Made by a program: the position numbers and the translations under genes
Notes under the pieces: model-generated
Told to the model about the DNA's origin: nothing
The model's input: only the letters and a program-made list of their open reading frames with translations
Database searches by the model: none
Part shown: positions 6,290 through 14,273 of the stretch, one piece after another
Layout: the number at the start of each line of letters is the position of its first letter
Numbering within the stretch: the stretch's first letter is position 1
Assembly (NCBI GenBank): GCA_016791115.1
Contig: JAEUNL010000021.1
Location: forward strand, 1-41,160
DNA length: 41,160 nucleotides
Direction: 5' to 3'
DNA from: Rhodocyclaceae bacterium
GTDB taxonomy: Bacteria > Pseudomonadota > Gammaproteobacteria > Burkholderiales > Rhodocyclaceae

Positions 6290-7918
6290 ATGCCGCTCCT
6301 GAACTTCGAACACCAGACGCTGACCTGCCGCGACGATGAAAGCGTGCTCGACGCACTCCTGCGTCGCGGCATCAACGTGCCTTTCTCCTGCCGCAAGGGC
6401 GTCTGCCATGTCTGTCTGCAGCACTGCAGCGAAGGACCGATTCCCGCCGAATCCCAGGCCGGACTACGCACGAGCCTGATCGAAGGCCGCCACTTCCTGC
6501 CCTGCATGTGCAAACCGCAGGCCGACATGCGGATCGGCATGCCGGTGCGCTCGGAACTGTTCCAGACGGCGCAGGTAGTCGGAAAGACCATGCTGAGCGA
6601 GGACGTCTGTCGCATTTTGCTCGAACCCGCAGCCCAGCTCGATTACCGTGCGGGCCAGTTCATCAATCTGCGCCGCGACGACGGCGTGATCCGCAGCTAC
6701 TCGCTGGCCGGCCTGCCCAACGACTACCTGCTCGAGCTGCACATCCAGCGCATGGACAATGGTGTGCTCAGCAACTGGCTGATCGACGCGCTCGAAGTCG
6801 GCAGCGAGATCGAATTCCAGGGACCGGAAGGCGACTGCGTCCTGCCCGAAGGGGGAAGGCCGCGCGCCCTCCTGCTCGTGGGCAGCGGCAGCGGCCTCGC
6901 ACCACTGGTCGGCATCGCGCGCGAAGCGCTGGCGGGCGGCGGAGAGCAGGAAATCAGGCTCGTCCACGCGGCGAAGTCTGCATCCGGGCACTATCTGCAC
7001 GACACGCTCACGCAGATGCAGCGCAACCATCCCGGGCTGCGCTACATCGCCTGCCTGGCTCCGGATGCGGTGGCCGTCGACGGCCAGGGGAGGGTCCGTG
7101 GCGCCGTCCTCGACGTGGCGCTGCCGGATGCGGCGTCGGTGGCTGGCTGCGAAATGTTCATCGCCGGCAGTCCCGATTTCGTCGAGCGCGTGCGTGGGCG
7201 CGCACTCGAACTCGGCGTGCCTGCCGAGTCGATACACGCCGACCCGTTCGTCATGCGCGACCTGCGTAAATCGGACCGCACGGCCGATCACTCACACACC
7301 AACCAACGCAGCGCTGCCGCTGATCGTGCGGCCGAAACGGATGCCGGCCCGAAGGATCCGCCGCCCAGCCCGGCGCTCTGGTCGGCGCTCGGCGAGGGCC
7401 CGCTGTTACACGATATCCTGGCCGACTTCTACACGCGCGTATTCGCCGACGAACGCCTGGCGCCGTTTTTCCACGCGACCACGCGGCAGCGCTCCATCGA
7501 GAAGCAGTACCTGTTCCTTCGTCAGGTCTTCACCGGTGAGAAAGTCTTCTTCGGCGACCGGCCGCGCAATGCGCACCACTGGATGGTGATCTCGGACGAA
7601 TTGTTCGACTACCGCATGCGCCTGCTCGAACGCTGCATGCGCGACCATGGGCTGGCCGAGGCATTTGTCGCGCAATGGACCGGGGCCGAGGAATTCTATC
7701 GGTCGCAGATCGTCAAGTCGGCGCCGATTCCGCGCGTAATGAACGGCGTCGCCCTGCCGCTCGACGGTTTCGGCGAAGTGACGCTCGATTCCGGCACGCT
7801 GTGCGACGCCTGCGCGCGCGAGGTCCATGCTGGCGAGCACGTGCGCTATCACCTGCGCCTGGGCACCACCTACTGCAGCGACTGCATGGGCGCCGCTGCG
7901 CCGGCCGTGGCGGCGTAA
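6290..7918 (+). CDS. Ferredoxin-FAD/NAD reductase fused to truncated haemoglobin and zinc ribbon
   Basis: A 542-residue protein with five parts. (1) A plant-type 2Fe-2S domain with Cys34, Cys39, Cys42 and probably Cys72. (2) An FAD domain with RSYSLAG. (3) An NAD-binding domain with VGSGSGLAPLVGI, to about residue 340. (4) After a polar linker, a truncated globin (about 365-490) with FYTRVFADERLAPFF and a proximal His429 in RNAHHWMVISDELFDYR. (5) A C-terminal CDAC...CSDC zinc-ribbon-like knuckle. Parts 1-3 resemble the electron-transfer subunits of aromatic oxygenases; part 4 binds haem. This makes a self-sufficient NAD(P)H-to-haem enzyme, formally like flavohaemoglobin but with different building blocks. 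NO dioxygenase, O2 sensor or redox-gated regulator are all possible. The start is ATG 6290; TGCCGGATCCC upstream gives no strong ribosome-binding site. Confidence 0.9.
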   Translation: MPLLNFEHQTLTCRDDESVLDALLRRGINVPFSCRKGVCHVCLQHCSEGPIPAESQAGLRTSLIEGRHFLPCMCKPQADMRIGMPVRSELFQTAQVVGKTMLSEDVCRILLEPAAQLDYRAGQFINLRRDDGVIRSYSLAGLPNDYLLELHIQRMDNGVLSNWLIDALEVGSEIEFQGPEGDCVLPEGGRPRALLLVGSGSGLAPLVGIAREALAGGGEQEIRLVHAAKSASGHYLHDTLTQMQRNHPGLRYIACLAPDAVAVDGQGRVRGAVLDVALPDAASVAGCEMFIAGSPDFVERVRGRALELGVPAESIHADPFVMRDLRKSDRTADHSHTNQRSAAADRAAETDAGPKDPPPSPALWSALGEGPLLHDILADFYTRVFADERLAPFFHATTRQRSIEKQYLFLRQVFTGEKVFFGDRPRNAHHWMVISDELFDYRMRLLERCMRDHGLAEAFVAQWTGAEEFYRSQIVKSAPIPRVMNGVALPLDGFGEVTLDSGTLCDACAREVHAGEHVRYHLRLGTTYCSDCMGAAAPAVAA

Positions 7919-7940
7919 ACCGGAAGGACGACCCGTCGCC

Positions 7941-8579
7941 ATGACTTCGACCCCCGATCGCTACCTGATTCCGCGACCGCGCGGCGTGAGCTGGGCGGTC
8001 GGCTCGCGCAATGACGACATTGCGCGCCGGCTGATCCTCGATCTGCTCGGCGGCGCTGCCGAGCGCCCGATGGATCTCGCGGCGCTTGCCGCTTGCTACG
8101 GCATGTCCGACGTCGCCGCGTTCGGCAAGCTGCTGTTCAAGTTGCAACGCGAGACCTTCCTGACTGCGGGTCTCGAGCCGCTGTGCCTGCCGGCCGTCGA
8201 TTCGTTCAACGAGGCGATCAACGACTGCCTGGCCCGCTTCGCAGTGTCCGGTTCGGCGGTCCTGGCGACGGACGACGGCCTGTGCTACGGCCGGGCCGGT
8301 GCCTCGGTCAGCGATGCCAATCTGATTTCGAGCACCGCCTATCGCATGTTCTCCATGCGACAGCGCCTGCGCCGTGCGATGTCGGACCGCATGGTGGATT
8401 CCGACGCGCTCGACGCGACCGGCGCCTACGTGATCGAGGATCTGCAGCTCATGCCCGTTCACACCGGCAGCCGATTGTTCTACCTTGTCACGGTCGGACA
8501 ACCCGATTTCACCAACGGCGCCTACGTCGCGCTGGTTTCCCTGCTTCTTCGCCGATACAAGCGCCATGTCGCACACTGA
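7941..8579 (+). CDS. Winged-helix plus Roadblock-like domain protein
   Basis: A 212-residue cytoplasmic protein 22 bp after the reductase-globin gene. Residues about 20-85 look like a small helical or winged-helix domain (RNDDIARRLILDLLGG...MDLAALAACYGMSDVAAFGKLLFKLQRE). The C-terminal part (SGSAVLATDDGLCYGRAG, then helices, then YVIEDLQLMPVHTGSRLFYLVTVG and a final helix) has the strand-helix order of a longin/Roadblock fold. No transmembrane segment is seen. It overlaps the next Roadblock gene by 14 bp, so the two are likely made in equal amounts and may pair. Domain calls are by pattern only. Confidence 0.72.
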   Translation: MTSTPDRYLIPRPRGVSWAVGSRNDDIARRLILDLLGGAAERPMDLAALAACYGMSDVAAFGKLLFKLQRETFLTAGLEPLCLPAVDSFNEAINDCLARFAVSGSAVLATDDGLCYGRAGASVSDANLISSTAYRMFSMRQRLRRAMSDRMVDSDALDATGAYVIEDLQLMPVHTGSRLFYLVTVGQPDFTNGAYVALVSLLLRRYKRHVAH

Positions 8580-8997
8580 CAAGAATGTAGTCTCGAGTGA
8601 AGTGCTGCAGAACGCCATGTCGGCGCAGGACAGCGAGCGGGCGGTGCGCGAGGTGCTCGATTTCCTGCTGCGTTCCAGCACCGATATCGAGACCTGCCTG
8701 CTCGTCACCCACGACGGCTTCATGATCGACTGGACTGGCGACGATTCGCGCGAGCGCGCCGAACGCGCCGGCATCGCTTCGACCGACCTGTTCGCGCGCT
8801 GCGGCGCAATGGCGCGCGAAATGCGCGAAGGCCGGCTCGAGCAGGTCGTGCTCAAGCGCGATACCCAGCTCGTGGTGATCCAGTCGGTCAACCAGATCAC
8901 CGAACTGGTTGTGCTGTGCAAGCCCGAGTGCAGCCTCGGGCTCGCGCTGACTGAAACCGAGTACGCGGCCTCGCGGCTCAGCGGGCTGCTGGTGTAG
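8566..8997 (+). CDS. Roadblock/LC7-type domain protein 3, last gene of operon
   Basis: ATG 8566 lies inside the previous gene (14-bp overlap) and gives 143 residues. After a short polar lead, the sequence shows a typical Roadblock order: helix REVLDFLLRSSTDIE, strands CLLVTHDGFMIDWTG, helix DLFARCGAMAREMREG, strands EQVVLKRDTQLVVIQSVNQITELVVLC and the final helix ALTETEYAASRLSGLL. It is the third clear Roadblock-type unit in the operon and the fourth if the C-terminal half of the preceding gene is counted. It is a probable regulator or scaffold of the GTPase. No obvious terminator follows. Confidence 0.82.
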   Translation: MSHTDKNVVSSEVLQNAMSAQDSERAVREVLDFLLRSSTDIETCLLVTHDGFMIDWTGDDSRERAERAGIASTDLFARCGAMAREMREGRLEQVVLKRDTQLVVIQSVNQITELVVLCKPECSLGLALTETEYAASRLSGLLV

Positions 8998-9302
8998 TCG
9001 AGGCCACGCCCCGCGTCCGTCGTCCGTTCCTGCTGCGCCCCTTCCCGGGCTGGCCATGCCTGCGCCGGCCTGCCCTGCAAGACGCATGGATGCTCACTCT
9101 GCAGCATGCCTGCCGTGCAAGCCGCATGCGAGCGCGGCCCTGGCGCTGCCTGCCCTGAAACGACCGTCCTGCCTGCCTCGCAGGTCGACGCATTGTCACG
9201 CTTCACCCCATCCTCGACTCGTGAGCCGATCGATTCACCATGCTGTAACACGCATGCCGTAAACAGGTGCCCGGTATCGAACAACCCCACCAGGAGCACC
9301 CG
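8998..9302. other. 305-bp intergenic region before phoX, with a 40-bp-spaced direct repeat
   Basis: No credible coding frame is seen. A GCCTGCC(C/G)TGCAAGnCGCATG sequence occurs at 9068-9088 and 9108-9128 (19 of 21 bases equal), and a shorter version GCCTGCCCTGAAAC starts at 9148. The copies start exactly 40 bp apart. Any phoX promoter must lie here. I looked for a Pho box of two TGTCA half-sites 11 bp apart and found none. The ribosome-binding site of phoX (CCAGGAGCACCCG-ATG) ends the region. Confidence 0.5.
9068..9187 (+). repeat. Three direct repeats at an exact 40-bp period
   Basis: The three 40-bp units start at 9068, 9108 and 9148. Only the first 14-21 bases of each are alike. The spacing is close to four DNA turns, which would place the repeats on one face of the helix. 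This fits a protein-binding array, or alternatively a decaying tandem duplication. Confidence 0.45.
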
Positions 9303-11486
9303 ATGAAAGGCAAATTGCATCCGCGCAACGACGCGACGCTCAATCCCTCCGGCAACGAATCCATCCGCGAACTGATCGAGCGCGTCGACCAGGGACGGCG
9401 GCGCTTCGTGCAGGGCTCGGCCAGCGCCACACTGCTCGCCTCGGCCGGCGGGCTAACCCTGTCGGGCGTGGTCACCAGCGTCGAGGCAACCAGTCTGGCG
9501 CGTGCGGATCGCGGGCGCGGCGTTGGCATCGGCTTCCAACCGGTGCCCGCCGACACGCTGCCGCTTGCCGATCAGGTCGCGGTGCCGGACGGCTACACCG
9601 CAAAGGTACTCGTCGCCTGGGGCGACCCGATCGTGCGCGGCGGTGCCGACTACAAACCCGACGCCAGCAACAGCGCGGCCGAGCAGCTCAAGCAGTTCGG
9701 CATGCACAACGACGGCATGCACTTCTTTCCCTTCCCGGGCTGGTACGGCAACGGTGTGCTGTGCGTGAATAACGAATACACCGACGAGGATCTGCTCTAC
9801 CCGGACGGCCAGGTCGGCGGCGGCTACACGCTGGAGAAGTGTCGCAAGTCGCAGTCGGCCCACGGCGTCTCCCTGCTCGAGATCGGCAAGCGGCGCGGCG
9901 AGTGGGCGGTACTCCCGCACTCGCGATTCGGGCGCCGCATCACCGCCAACACGCCGGTGAAGATTGCCGGCCCGGCCGCCGGCCATGCCCTGCTCAAGGC
10001 AAACGAATACGACATCACGCTCGAGGCCACCACGCCGACCGGCGAATCGACCGATGGATTGCGCGGACACGGCACCATCAACAACTGCGCCAACGGCATC
10101 ACGCCCTGGGGCACCTACCTCACATGCGAAGAGAACTGGAACGGCAACTTCGGTTCCAGTTCTGCGGTGCCGGCCGCCGATTCCGGTGAACGCGGCAAGC
10201 TCTACAATCGTTACGGCGTCACCGCCAACGGCAACGGCTACCTGTGGCACACGGTGGATGAACGCTTCGACATCGCGAAAAATCCCAACGAGCCGAACAT
10301 GTTCGGATGGATCGTCGAGATCGACCCCTTCGATCCCGATTCGAAACCCGTCAAGCGCACCGCGCTCGGCCGCTTCAAGCACGAGAGCTGCCAGTACGTG
10401 CTCGACAAGCGCAATAACCTCGCCTTCTACATGGGCGACGACGAGCGCAACGAGTACATCTACAAGTTCGTCTGCGCAGAGAAGTATCGCCCCGGCCTGC
10501 ATCGCTTCCACCGCAGCCCGCTCGACAACGGCACGCTGTTCGTCGCGCGTTTCACGAGCGACACCGGTTCGGTTGCCGACACCTTCCGCGGCCAGTGGAT
10601 CCCGCTGCTGCCGGGCACGTCCGGCATCGATGGCGTGGCCCTGCGCGACAACCCGAACTTCGCCGGTGCAGATGATGCAGAGGTGCTGGCAAAGATCCTG
10701 ATCAAGACGCGCATGGCGGCGGACGCCGTCGGCGCGACGATGATGGACCGCCCGGAATGGACCGGCGCGCGCCCTCGCCGCGACGGCTTCGACCGCATCG
10801 AGCTCTACTGCACGTTGACCAACAACAACCGTCGCGGCTCGAGCGCTTCGCCAAGCAGCAACAAGCCTGACGGTTCGACCACGGCGGGTTCGTCACGTCC
10901 GGCGGTGGACGCGGCCAACCCGCGCGCCAACAACATCTACGGCCACATCATTCGCTGGCGCGAGGATGGCGATTCCGTCAATGCCACCGGCTTCGAGTGG
11001 GATCTCTTCGTCCAGTGCGGCGACAGTGCGACGACCAAGGCACCGGCGGCGCAGTATGCCGGTAACATCGTCGACGATCCGGACGGGTCCTGCGATTTCG
11101 GGGCGCCCGACGGCCTCTGGTTCGATCCCTACGGCCGGCTCTGGGTGCAGACCGACCAGGTTGGCAATGCGCAGGGCGACTGGGTGAACATCGGCGCAAA
11201 CTGCATGGTATGCGCCGACCCGGAGACCAGGGAAATGCGTCGCTTCCTCACCGGCCCGGCCAACTGCGAAGTCACCGGCATCACCATGGCACCAGACGGC
11301 CGCACCTTGTTCGTCGGCATCCAGCACCCGGGCGAGGGCGGCACCGCAGCGAACCCGACAGAGTTCTCCGCCTGGCCGTCGAGCCAGTGGGCAACGCGTG
11401 CCGACGGCAAGCCCTTGCCGGTGGGCCGCCCGCGCAGCGCGGTGGTGGCCATCACGCGCGATGACGGGGGGATCATCGGCGCCTGA
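9303..11486 (+). CDS. phoX: PhoX-family alkaline phosphatase (DUF839), Tat-exported
   Basis: PhoX enzymes are periplasmic Ca2+/Fe3+-dependent phosphomonoesterases that release phosphate from organic esters. The ATG at 9303 with AGGAG upstream gives 727 residues; an upstream in-frame GTG at 9267 has no ribosome-binding site. A twin-arginine signal (GRRRFVQGSASATLLASAGGL, residues 31-51) precedes the mature DUF839 domain. Family-type stretches include FFPFPGWYGNGVLCVNNEYTDE, GTINNCANGITPWGTYLTCEENWNG, GRFKHE and the late DGLWFDPYGRLWVQTDQVGN and TGITMAPDGRTLFVGIQHPG. Length is close to that of other betaproteobacterial PhoX-like proteins. A strong rho-independent terminator follows, so it is monocistronic. 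No Pho box was found, so phosphate control is not shown. Confidence 0.93.
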   Translation: MKGKLHPRNDATLNPSGNESIRELIERVDQGRRRFVQGSASATLLASAGGLTLSGVVTSVEATSLARADRGRGVGIGFQPVPADTLPLADQVAVPDGYTAKVLVAWGDPIVRGGADYKPDASNSAAEQLKQFGMHNDGMHFFPFPGWYGNGVLCVNNEYTDEDLLYPDGQVGGGYTLEKCRKSQSAHGVSLLEIGKRRGEWAVLPHSRFGRRITANTPVKIAGPAAGHALLKANEYDITLEATTPTGESTDGLRGHGTINNCANGITPWGTYLTCEENWNGNFGSSSAVPAADSGERGKLYNRYGVTANGNGYLWHTVDERFDIAKNPNEPNMFGWIVEIDPFDPDSKPVKRTALGRFKHESCQYVLDKRNNLAFYMGDDERNEYIYKFVCAEKYRPGLHRFHRSPLDNGTLFVARFTSDTGSVADTFRGQWIPLLPGTSGIDGVALRDNPNFAGADDAEVLAKILIKTRMAADAVGATMMDRPEWTGARPRRDGFDRIELYCTLTNNNRRGSSASPSSNKPDGSTTAGSSRPAVDAANPRANNIYGHIIRWREDGDSVNATGFEWDLFVQCGDSATTKAPAAQYAGNIVDDPDGSCDFGAPDGLWFDPYGRLWVQTDQVGNAQGDWVNIGANCMVCADPETREMRRFLTGPANCEVTGITMAPDGRTLFVGIQHPGEGGTAANPTEFSAWPSSQWATRADGKPLPVGRPRSAVVAITRDDGGIIGA

Positions 11487-11519
11487 CTTCCTTGCGTCCT
11501 TTCCTGCCCCATCAGGATG

Positions 11520-11550
11520 GCCCGGTTTGCGATGCGAACCGGGCTTTTTT
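11520..11550 (+). terminator. Rho-independent terminator of phoX
   Basis: An 8-bp GC-rich stem, GCCCGGTT and AACCGGGC (11520-11527 with 11537-11544), with a nine-base loop is followed directly by TTTTTT. It lies 34 bp after the phoX stop. It is the clearest intrinsic terminator in the window. Confidence 0.92.
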
Positions 11551-11782
11551 CCGCTCGTCGGTTTCATGATCCCGGAGCGCAACGTCCTGATCGTGCGCAT
11601 GAATGGTTGATTTTTGTCATGTTTTCAATGTCAATTCATTGTTTCTCTGGAATTTGTATCTTGGTTTGTTAAGCATCTGCTAATTTGGCTTGCATAATCT
11701 TCGATGACATCGCCGGGCGAAAGCGCTGCTGCTTCGCGCCATTCGAACGGCACGGACATCGATCGACACAAGGGGACGGCAG

Positions 11783-13180
11783 ATGAAGGACGGACTTACC
11801 GCACGACGGGCGGCGCTGATAGCCATTCTGGCGCTGGCATGGGTTTCCGCGCCTGCGGGTGCGGGCACCTGGGCGCAACCCACCCAGTTGGCAGCGATGA
11901 CGCTGACCAATCTTCCGGCCAACAACGCGTCGGTGGCAGTCGGACCGAACGGCGAGGCCGTCGCCGTCTGGATCAACGAGGCGAACTATGCCGTTCAGTA
12001 CGCCACCCAGAGTGCAGCGGGTGCCTGGTCCGCCGGCAAGACGCTCTACAGCGCTTCCGTGACGAACGGCGAGACGACAACGAGTGCGCGCGTTGCGATC
12101 GGCCCGGACGGGGCTGCAACCGTCGTCTTCGGCTCCACGACGCCAGGCAAGCTGCAGTACTGCGTCGCAGGCGGACGCGTCGTGCGCTGCCTGGGCCCGA
12201 GCACGAGCTACGCCAAGACGGCGACGCTCGCGAGCGGTGCGGCGGCCTGGACCAGGGCGGCCAACCTCTCGGCGAAGGGAATCGCCGTCGAAGCAACCCG
12301 CATCGGGCTCGACGCAGCGGGAAATGCGATCGCAACCTGGTCACAGGTCGACACCGCGGGTGCGCCGACCGTACTCCAGTCGGCAACCCGACCGGCCGGC
12401 GCCGCCTGGAGTGCGCCGCAGGTGCTGCATGGCACGGGCGCCGCGATCGCCAACGCGGTCCTTGCCGTGGGGTCAAACGGTGCCGCGATCGTCGCGTGGC
12501 AGGAGAAAGTCGATGCCACGACGGTTGCGCTGCGCAGTCGCCACGCGGCAAGCCCCGGTGTCTGGGACGACACGATCGACGACGTCGCCACGCTGGCTGC
12601 CCTGAGCAGCGCGGTGCGTGGTGCGGTCGACGGACTCGGCCAGGCGGCGTTGACCTGGGACTCAAGCTACGGAATCCAGTGGGCGCGCCGCACGGCGCGC
12701 ACCGGATGGAGCATTCCGGAGAATCTCGTCTCGGCACCCGGCAACCTCTACGGCTGGAGCGGACCCTTTGCCGCCCATGCACCCGACATCGCACTCGATA
12801 CGGCCGGCAACGTTCTTCTGTCGTGGCTCGAAACCGAGTATGCGACAGGCATATGGGCCGTGCAGGCAAAGACCCTGATGACCGACGGCCGGGAAATACA
12901 GTCGTCGATCGAGGCCGATTCGTTGTCGTACCCGCACGTCGCCTATGCACCCGACGGTACATTCGCATCGCTCGCATGGGTCAACAACTTCGATGGCATT
13001 GCCTACGCTGCTGCCTGCATGCCGGGCGCGGCGTGTGGCCCTGCGCAGCCGGTCGGTCCGGCTCTGTGGGGCACCGAGGTCGCAATCGGCGCGGGCAACG
13101 CGCTCAAGGCCAGTGCGGTCGTGCTGGCGAACACCGCTACGCGCTACAAGTACAAGTACACCGGATCGGCCTATCGCTGA
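11783..13180 (+). CDS. Secreted repeat protein, probable beta-propeller, unknown function
   Basis: A 465-residue protein with ATG 11783 behind AGGGGACGGCAG. A signal peptide (RRAALIAILALAWVSAPAGA, cut near AGAGTW) is followed by repeats of a short unit of the form 'V/IA.GP.G.A.V.W......V.YA...A...WS'. Examples are VAVGPNGEAVAVWINEANYAVQYATQ, VAIGPDGAATVVFGS, IGLDAAGNAIATWSQVD, LAVGSNGAAIVAWQEK, IALDTAGNVLLSWLET and VAYAPDGTFASLAWVNN. This resembles blades of sialidase- or YVTN-like propellers. A few Cys pairs (CVAGGRVVRC, CMPGAACG) could form periplasmic disulfides. No catalytic motif is seen. The upstream 230 bp is clearly AT-rich compared with the rest of the window. Function is unknown. 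Confidence 0.8.
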   Translation: MKDGLTARRAALIAILALAWVSAPAGAGTWAQPTQLAAMTLTNLPANNASVAVGPNGEAVAVWINEANYAVQYATQSAAGAWSAGKTLYSASVTNGETTTSARVAIGPDGAATVVFGSTTPGKLQYCVAGGRVVRCLGPSTSYAKTATLASGAAAWTRAANLSAKGIAVEATRIGLDAAGNAIATWSQVDTAGAPTVLQSATRPAGAAWSAPQVLHGTGAAIANAVLAVGSNGAAIVAWQEKVDATTVALRSRHAASPGVWDDTIDDVATLAALSSAVRGAVDGLGQAALTWDSSYGIQWARRTARTGWSIPENLVSAPGNLYGWSGPFAAHAPDIALDTAGNVLLSWLETEYATGIWAVQAKTLMTDGREIQSSIEADSLSYPHVAYAPDGTFASLAWVNNFDGIAYAAACMPGAACGPAQPVGPALWGTEVAIGAGNALKASAVVLANTATRYKYKYTGSAYR

Positions 13181-13203
13181 TCCGGCGCTCCCCGGAACGA
13201 AAC

Positions 13204-13225
13204 GTGCCGCCGCACGCGGCGGCAC
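13204..13225. repeat. Perfect 10-bp inverted repeat between convergent genes
   Basis: GTGCCGCCGC, AC, GCGGCGGCAC. It sits between the stop of the secreted protein and the stop of the DNA glycosylase. No T-run follows on either side, but the position suits a bidirectional stop or mRNA 3'-end stabiliser. Confidence 0.5.
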
Positions 13226-13236
13226 GGTGGCGGCTT

Positions 13237-13875
13237 TCACTGCGCTTCGGCTGCACGCCACAGATACCACGTCGCCACGCTGCGATATGGCGCCCAGCGT
13301 GTGCCGATCTCGCCCAGTTCGCGCGGCTTGACCGGATCGTCGCGGCCGGCGGCGCGCACATAACCCTTGCGCACCCCGTAGTCATCCACCGGCAGCACAT
13401 CGAGCCGGCCGAGCGTGAAAATCAGCAGCATCTCGACCGTCCAGCGCCCGATGCCCTTCACCTGTGTCAGGCGCTCGATGATCGCCTCGTCGCCGGCTCG
13501 GGCAATGGCCGAGCGCCGGAGCGGCACGACGCCGGTTCGGGCATGCAGTGCGATATCGCGGATGTAGCCTGCCTTCTGGCGTGAGAGTCCGGCCGAACGC
13601 AGCAGCTCTTCGCTGGCGCCAAGTAATGCGTCGGGCCCAGGAAATTGTGCTTCCGGGAACAGGTCGACGAAGCGCTCCATGATTTTTCCGGCGACATGCC
13701 CGGTGAGCTGTTGGTAGATCACCGCGCGCACCAGCGCCTCGTAAGGCGAGCGCTTCCATGCCGGTTCGAGTCCGCAGGGTCCGTGCGCCCGCACCAGCCG
13801 GCGCATCAGCGGGTCGGTCCGGCCGAGGTGCCTGTCCGCGATTTCGAGCTGTTTCGGATAATCCCTTCGCGACAC
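13237..13875 (-). CDS. DNA-3-methyladenine glycosylase II-type (HhH-GPD) base excision enzyme
   Basis: This enzyme removes alkylated bases such as 3-methyladenine by hydrolysing the N-glycosidic bond. The 212-residue protein has the helix-hairpin-helix LTQVKGIGRWTVEMLLIFTLGRLDVLPVDDYG, where KGIGRWTA-type residues bind the DNA backbone and the second Asp of VDDYG is the expected catalytic aspartate, as in AlkA. The front half (YEALVRAVIYQQLTGHVAGKIMERF) matches the HhH-GPD 'ISQQ.....A' region. It lacks the N-terminal domain of E. coli AlkA, so it is of the shorter Mag/AlkA2 class. The end is convergent with the secreted protein gene. The gene stands alone, and no Ada-type regulator is near. 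Confidence 0.9.
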   Translation of the reverse strand: MSRRDYPKQLEIADRHLGRTDPLMRRLVRAHGPCGLEPAWKRSPYEALVRAVIYQQLTGHVAGKIMERFVDLFPEAQFPGPDALLGASEELLRSAGLSRQKAGYIRDIALHARTGVVPLRRSAIARAGDEAIIERLTQVKGIGRWTVEMLLIFTLGRLDVLPVDDYGVRKGYVRAAGRDDPVKPRELGEIGTRWAPYRSVATWYLWRAAEAQ

Positions 13876-13885
13876 CGCCTAGACC

Positions 13886-14273
13886 CTAGATGTGCGGTGC
13901 CGAGAAGGCGAAGATGCGCGAGAAGTATGTGCGGCAGCGTCCGCAGGCATACAGGCAGGCGCTCGCGCGGCTATCGCGATGACTTGGATCGTAGTACATC
14001 GACATGAGGCGTCCGCAATGGCGGCAACGTGGGGGATTCAGCTTCATGCGCCATACCACCAGCAGCATGCCGAGCACGCCGCCGAACCACGTGCCGCGAC
14101 GAGGCCGATGTGCCAGCTCTTGCACTGCCCGTATGCGGCGAGCACCGCCGTCGCGAGTCCGAGCAAGGTCGGCGCGCGGAAATCTTCCTCCCATTGCGCG
14201 GGCCTTGCAGATCCAGCGTGTAACCAGGGAAATCCGCCGGACGACGCCATGCGAGTTTGCCGGGACCAAACAT
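13886..14273 (-). pseudogene. Small two-helix membrane/zinc-ribbon protein gene broken by two single-base losses
   Basis: Three minus-strand frames join into one sensible protein if one base is restored near 14196-14205 and one near 14094-14100. The start is MFGPGKLAWRRPADFPGYTLDL (ATG 14273). The second frame gives QWEEDFRAPTLLGLATAVLAA...KSWHIGLVA and the third TWFGGVLGMLLVVWRMKLNPPRCRHCGRL. Spliced length is 129 residues: a soluble start, two membrane helices, then a zinc-ribbon tail (CRHC...CLYACGRC) ending FAFSAPHI. The span of 388 nt is exactly two short of 130 codons. Both breaks lie in GC-rich runs, so sequencing error is as likely as real decay. If the break is real, the last 53 residues (ATG 14047) could still be made, because an ATGA overlap joins them to the middle frame. 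Confidence 0.6.

Noticed and set aside
9180..9260. Possible Pho box upstream of phoX
   Set aside because: Isolated TGTCA-like bases occur, but no second half-site at 11 bp.
11605..11640. Two TGTCA words in the AT-rich leader, possibly a Pho box
   Set aside because: They are 14 bp apart, not 11, and lie after the phoX terminator.
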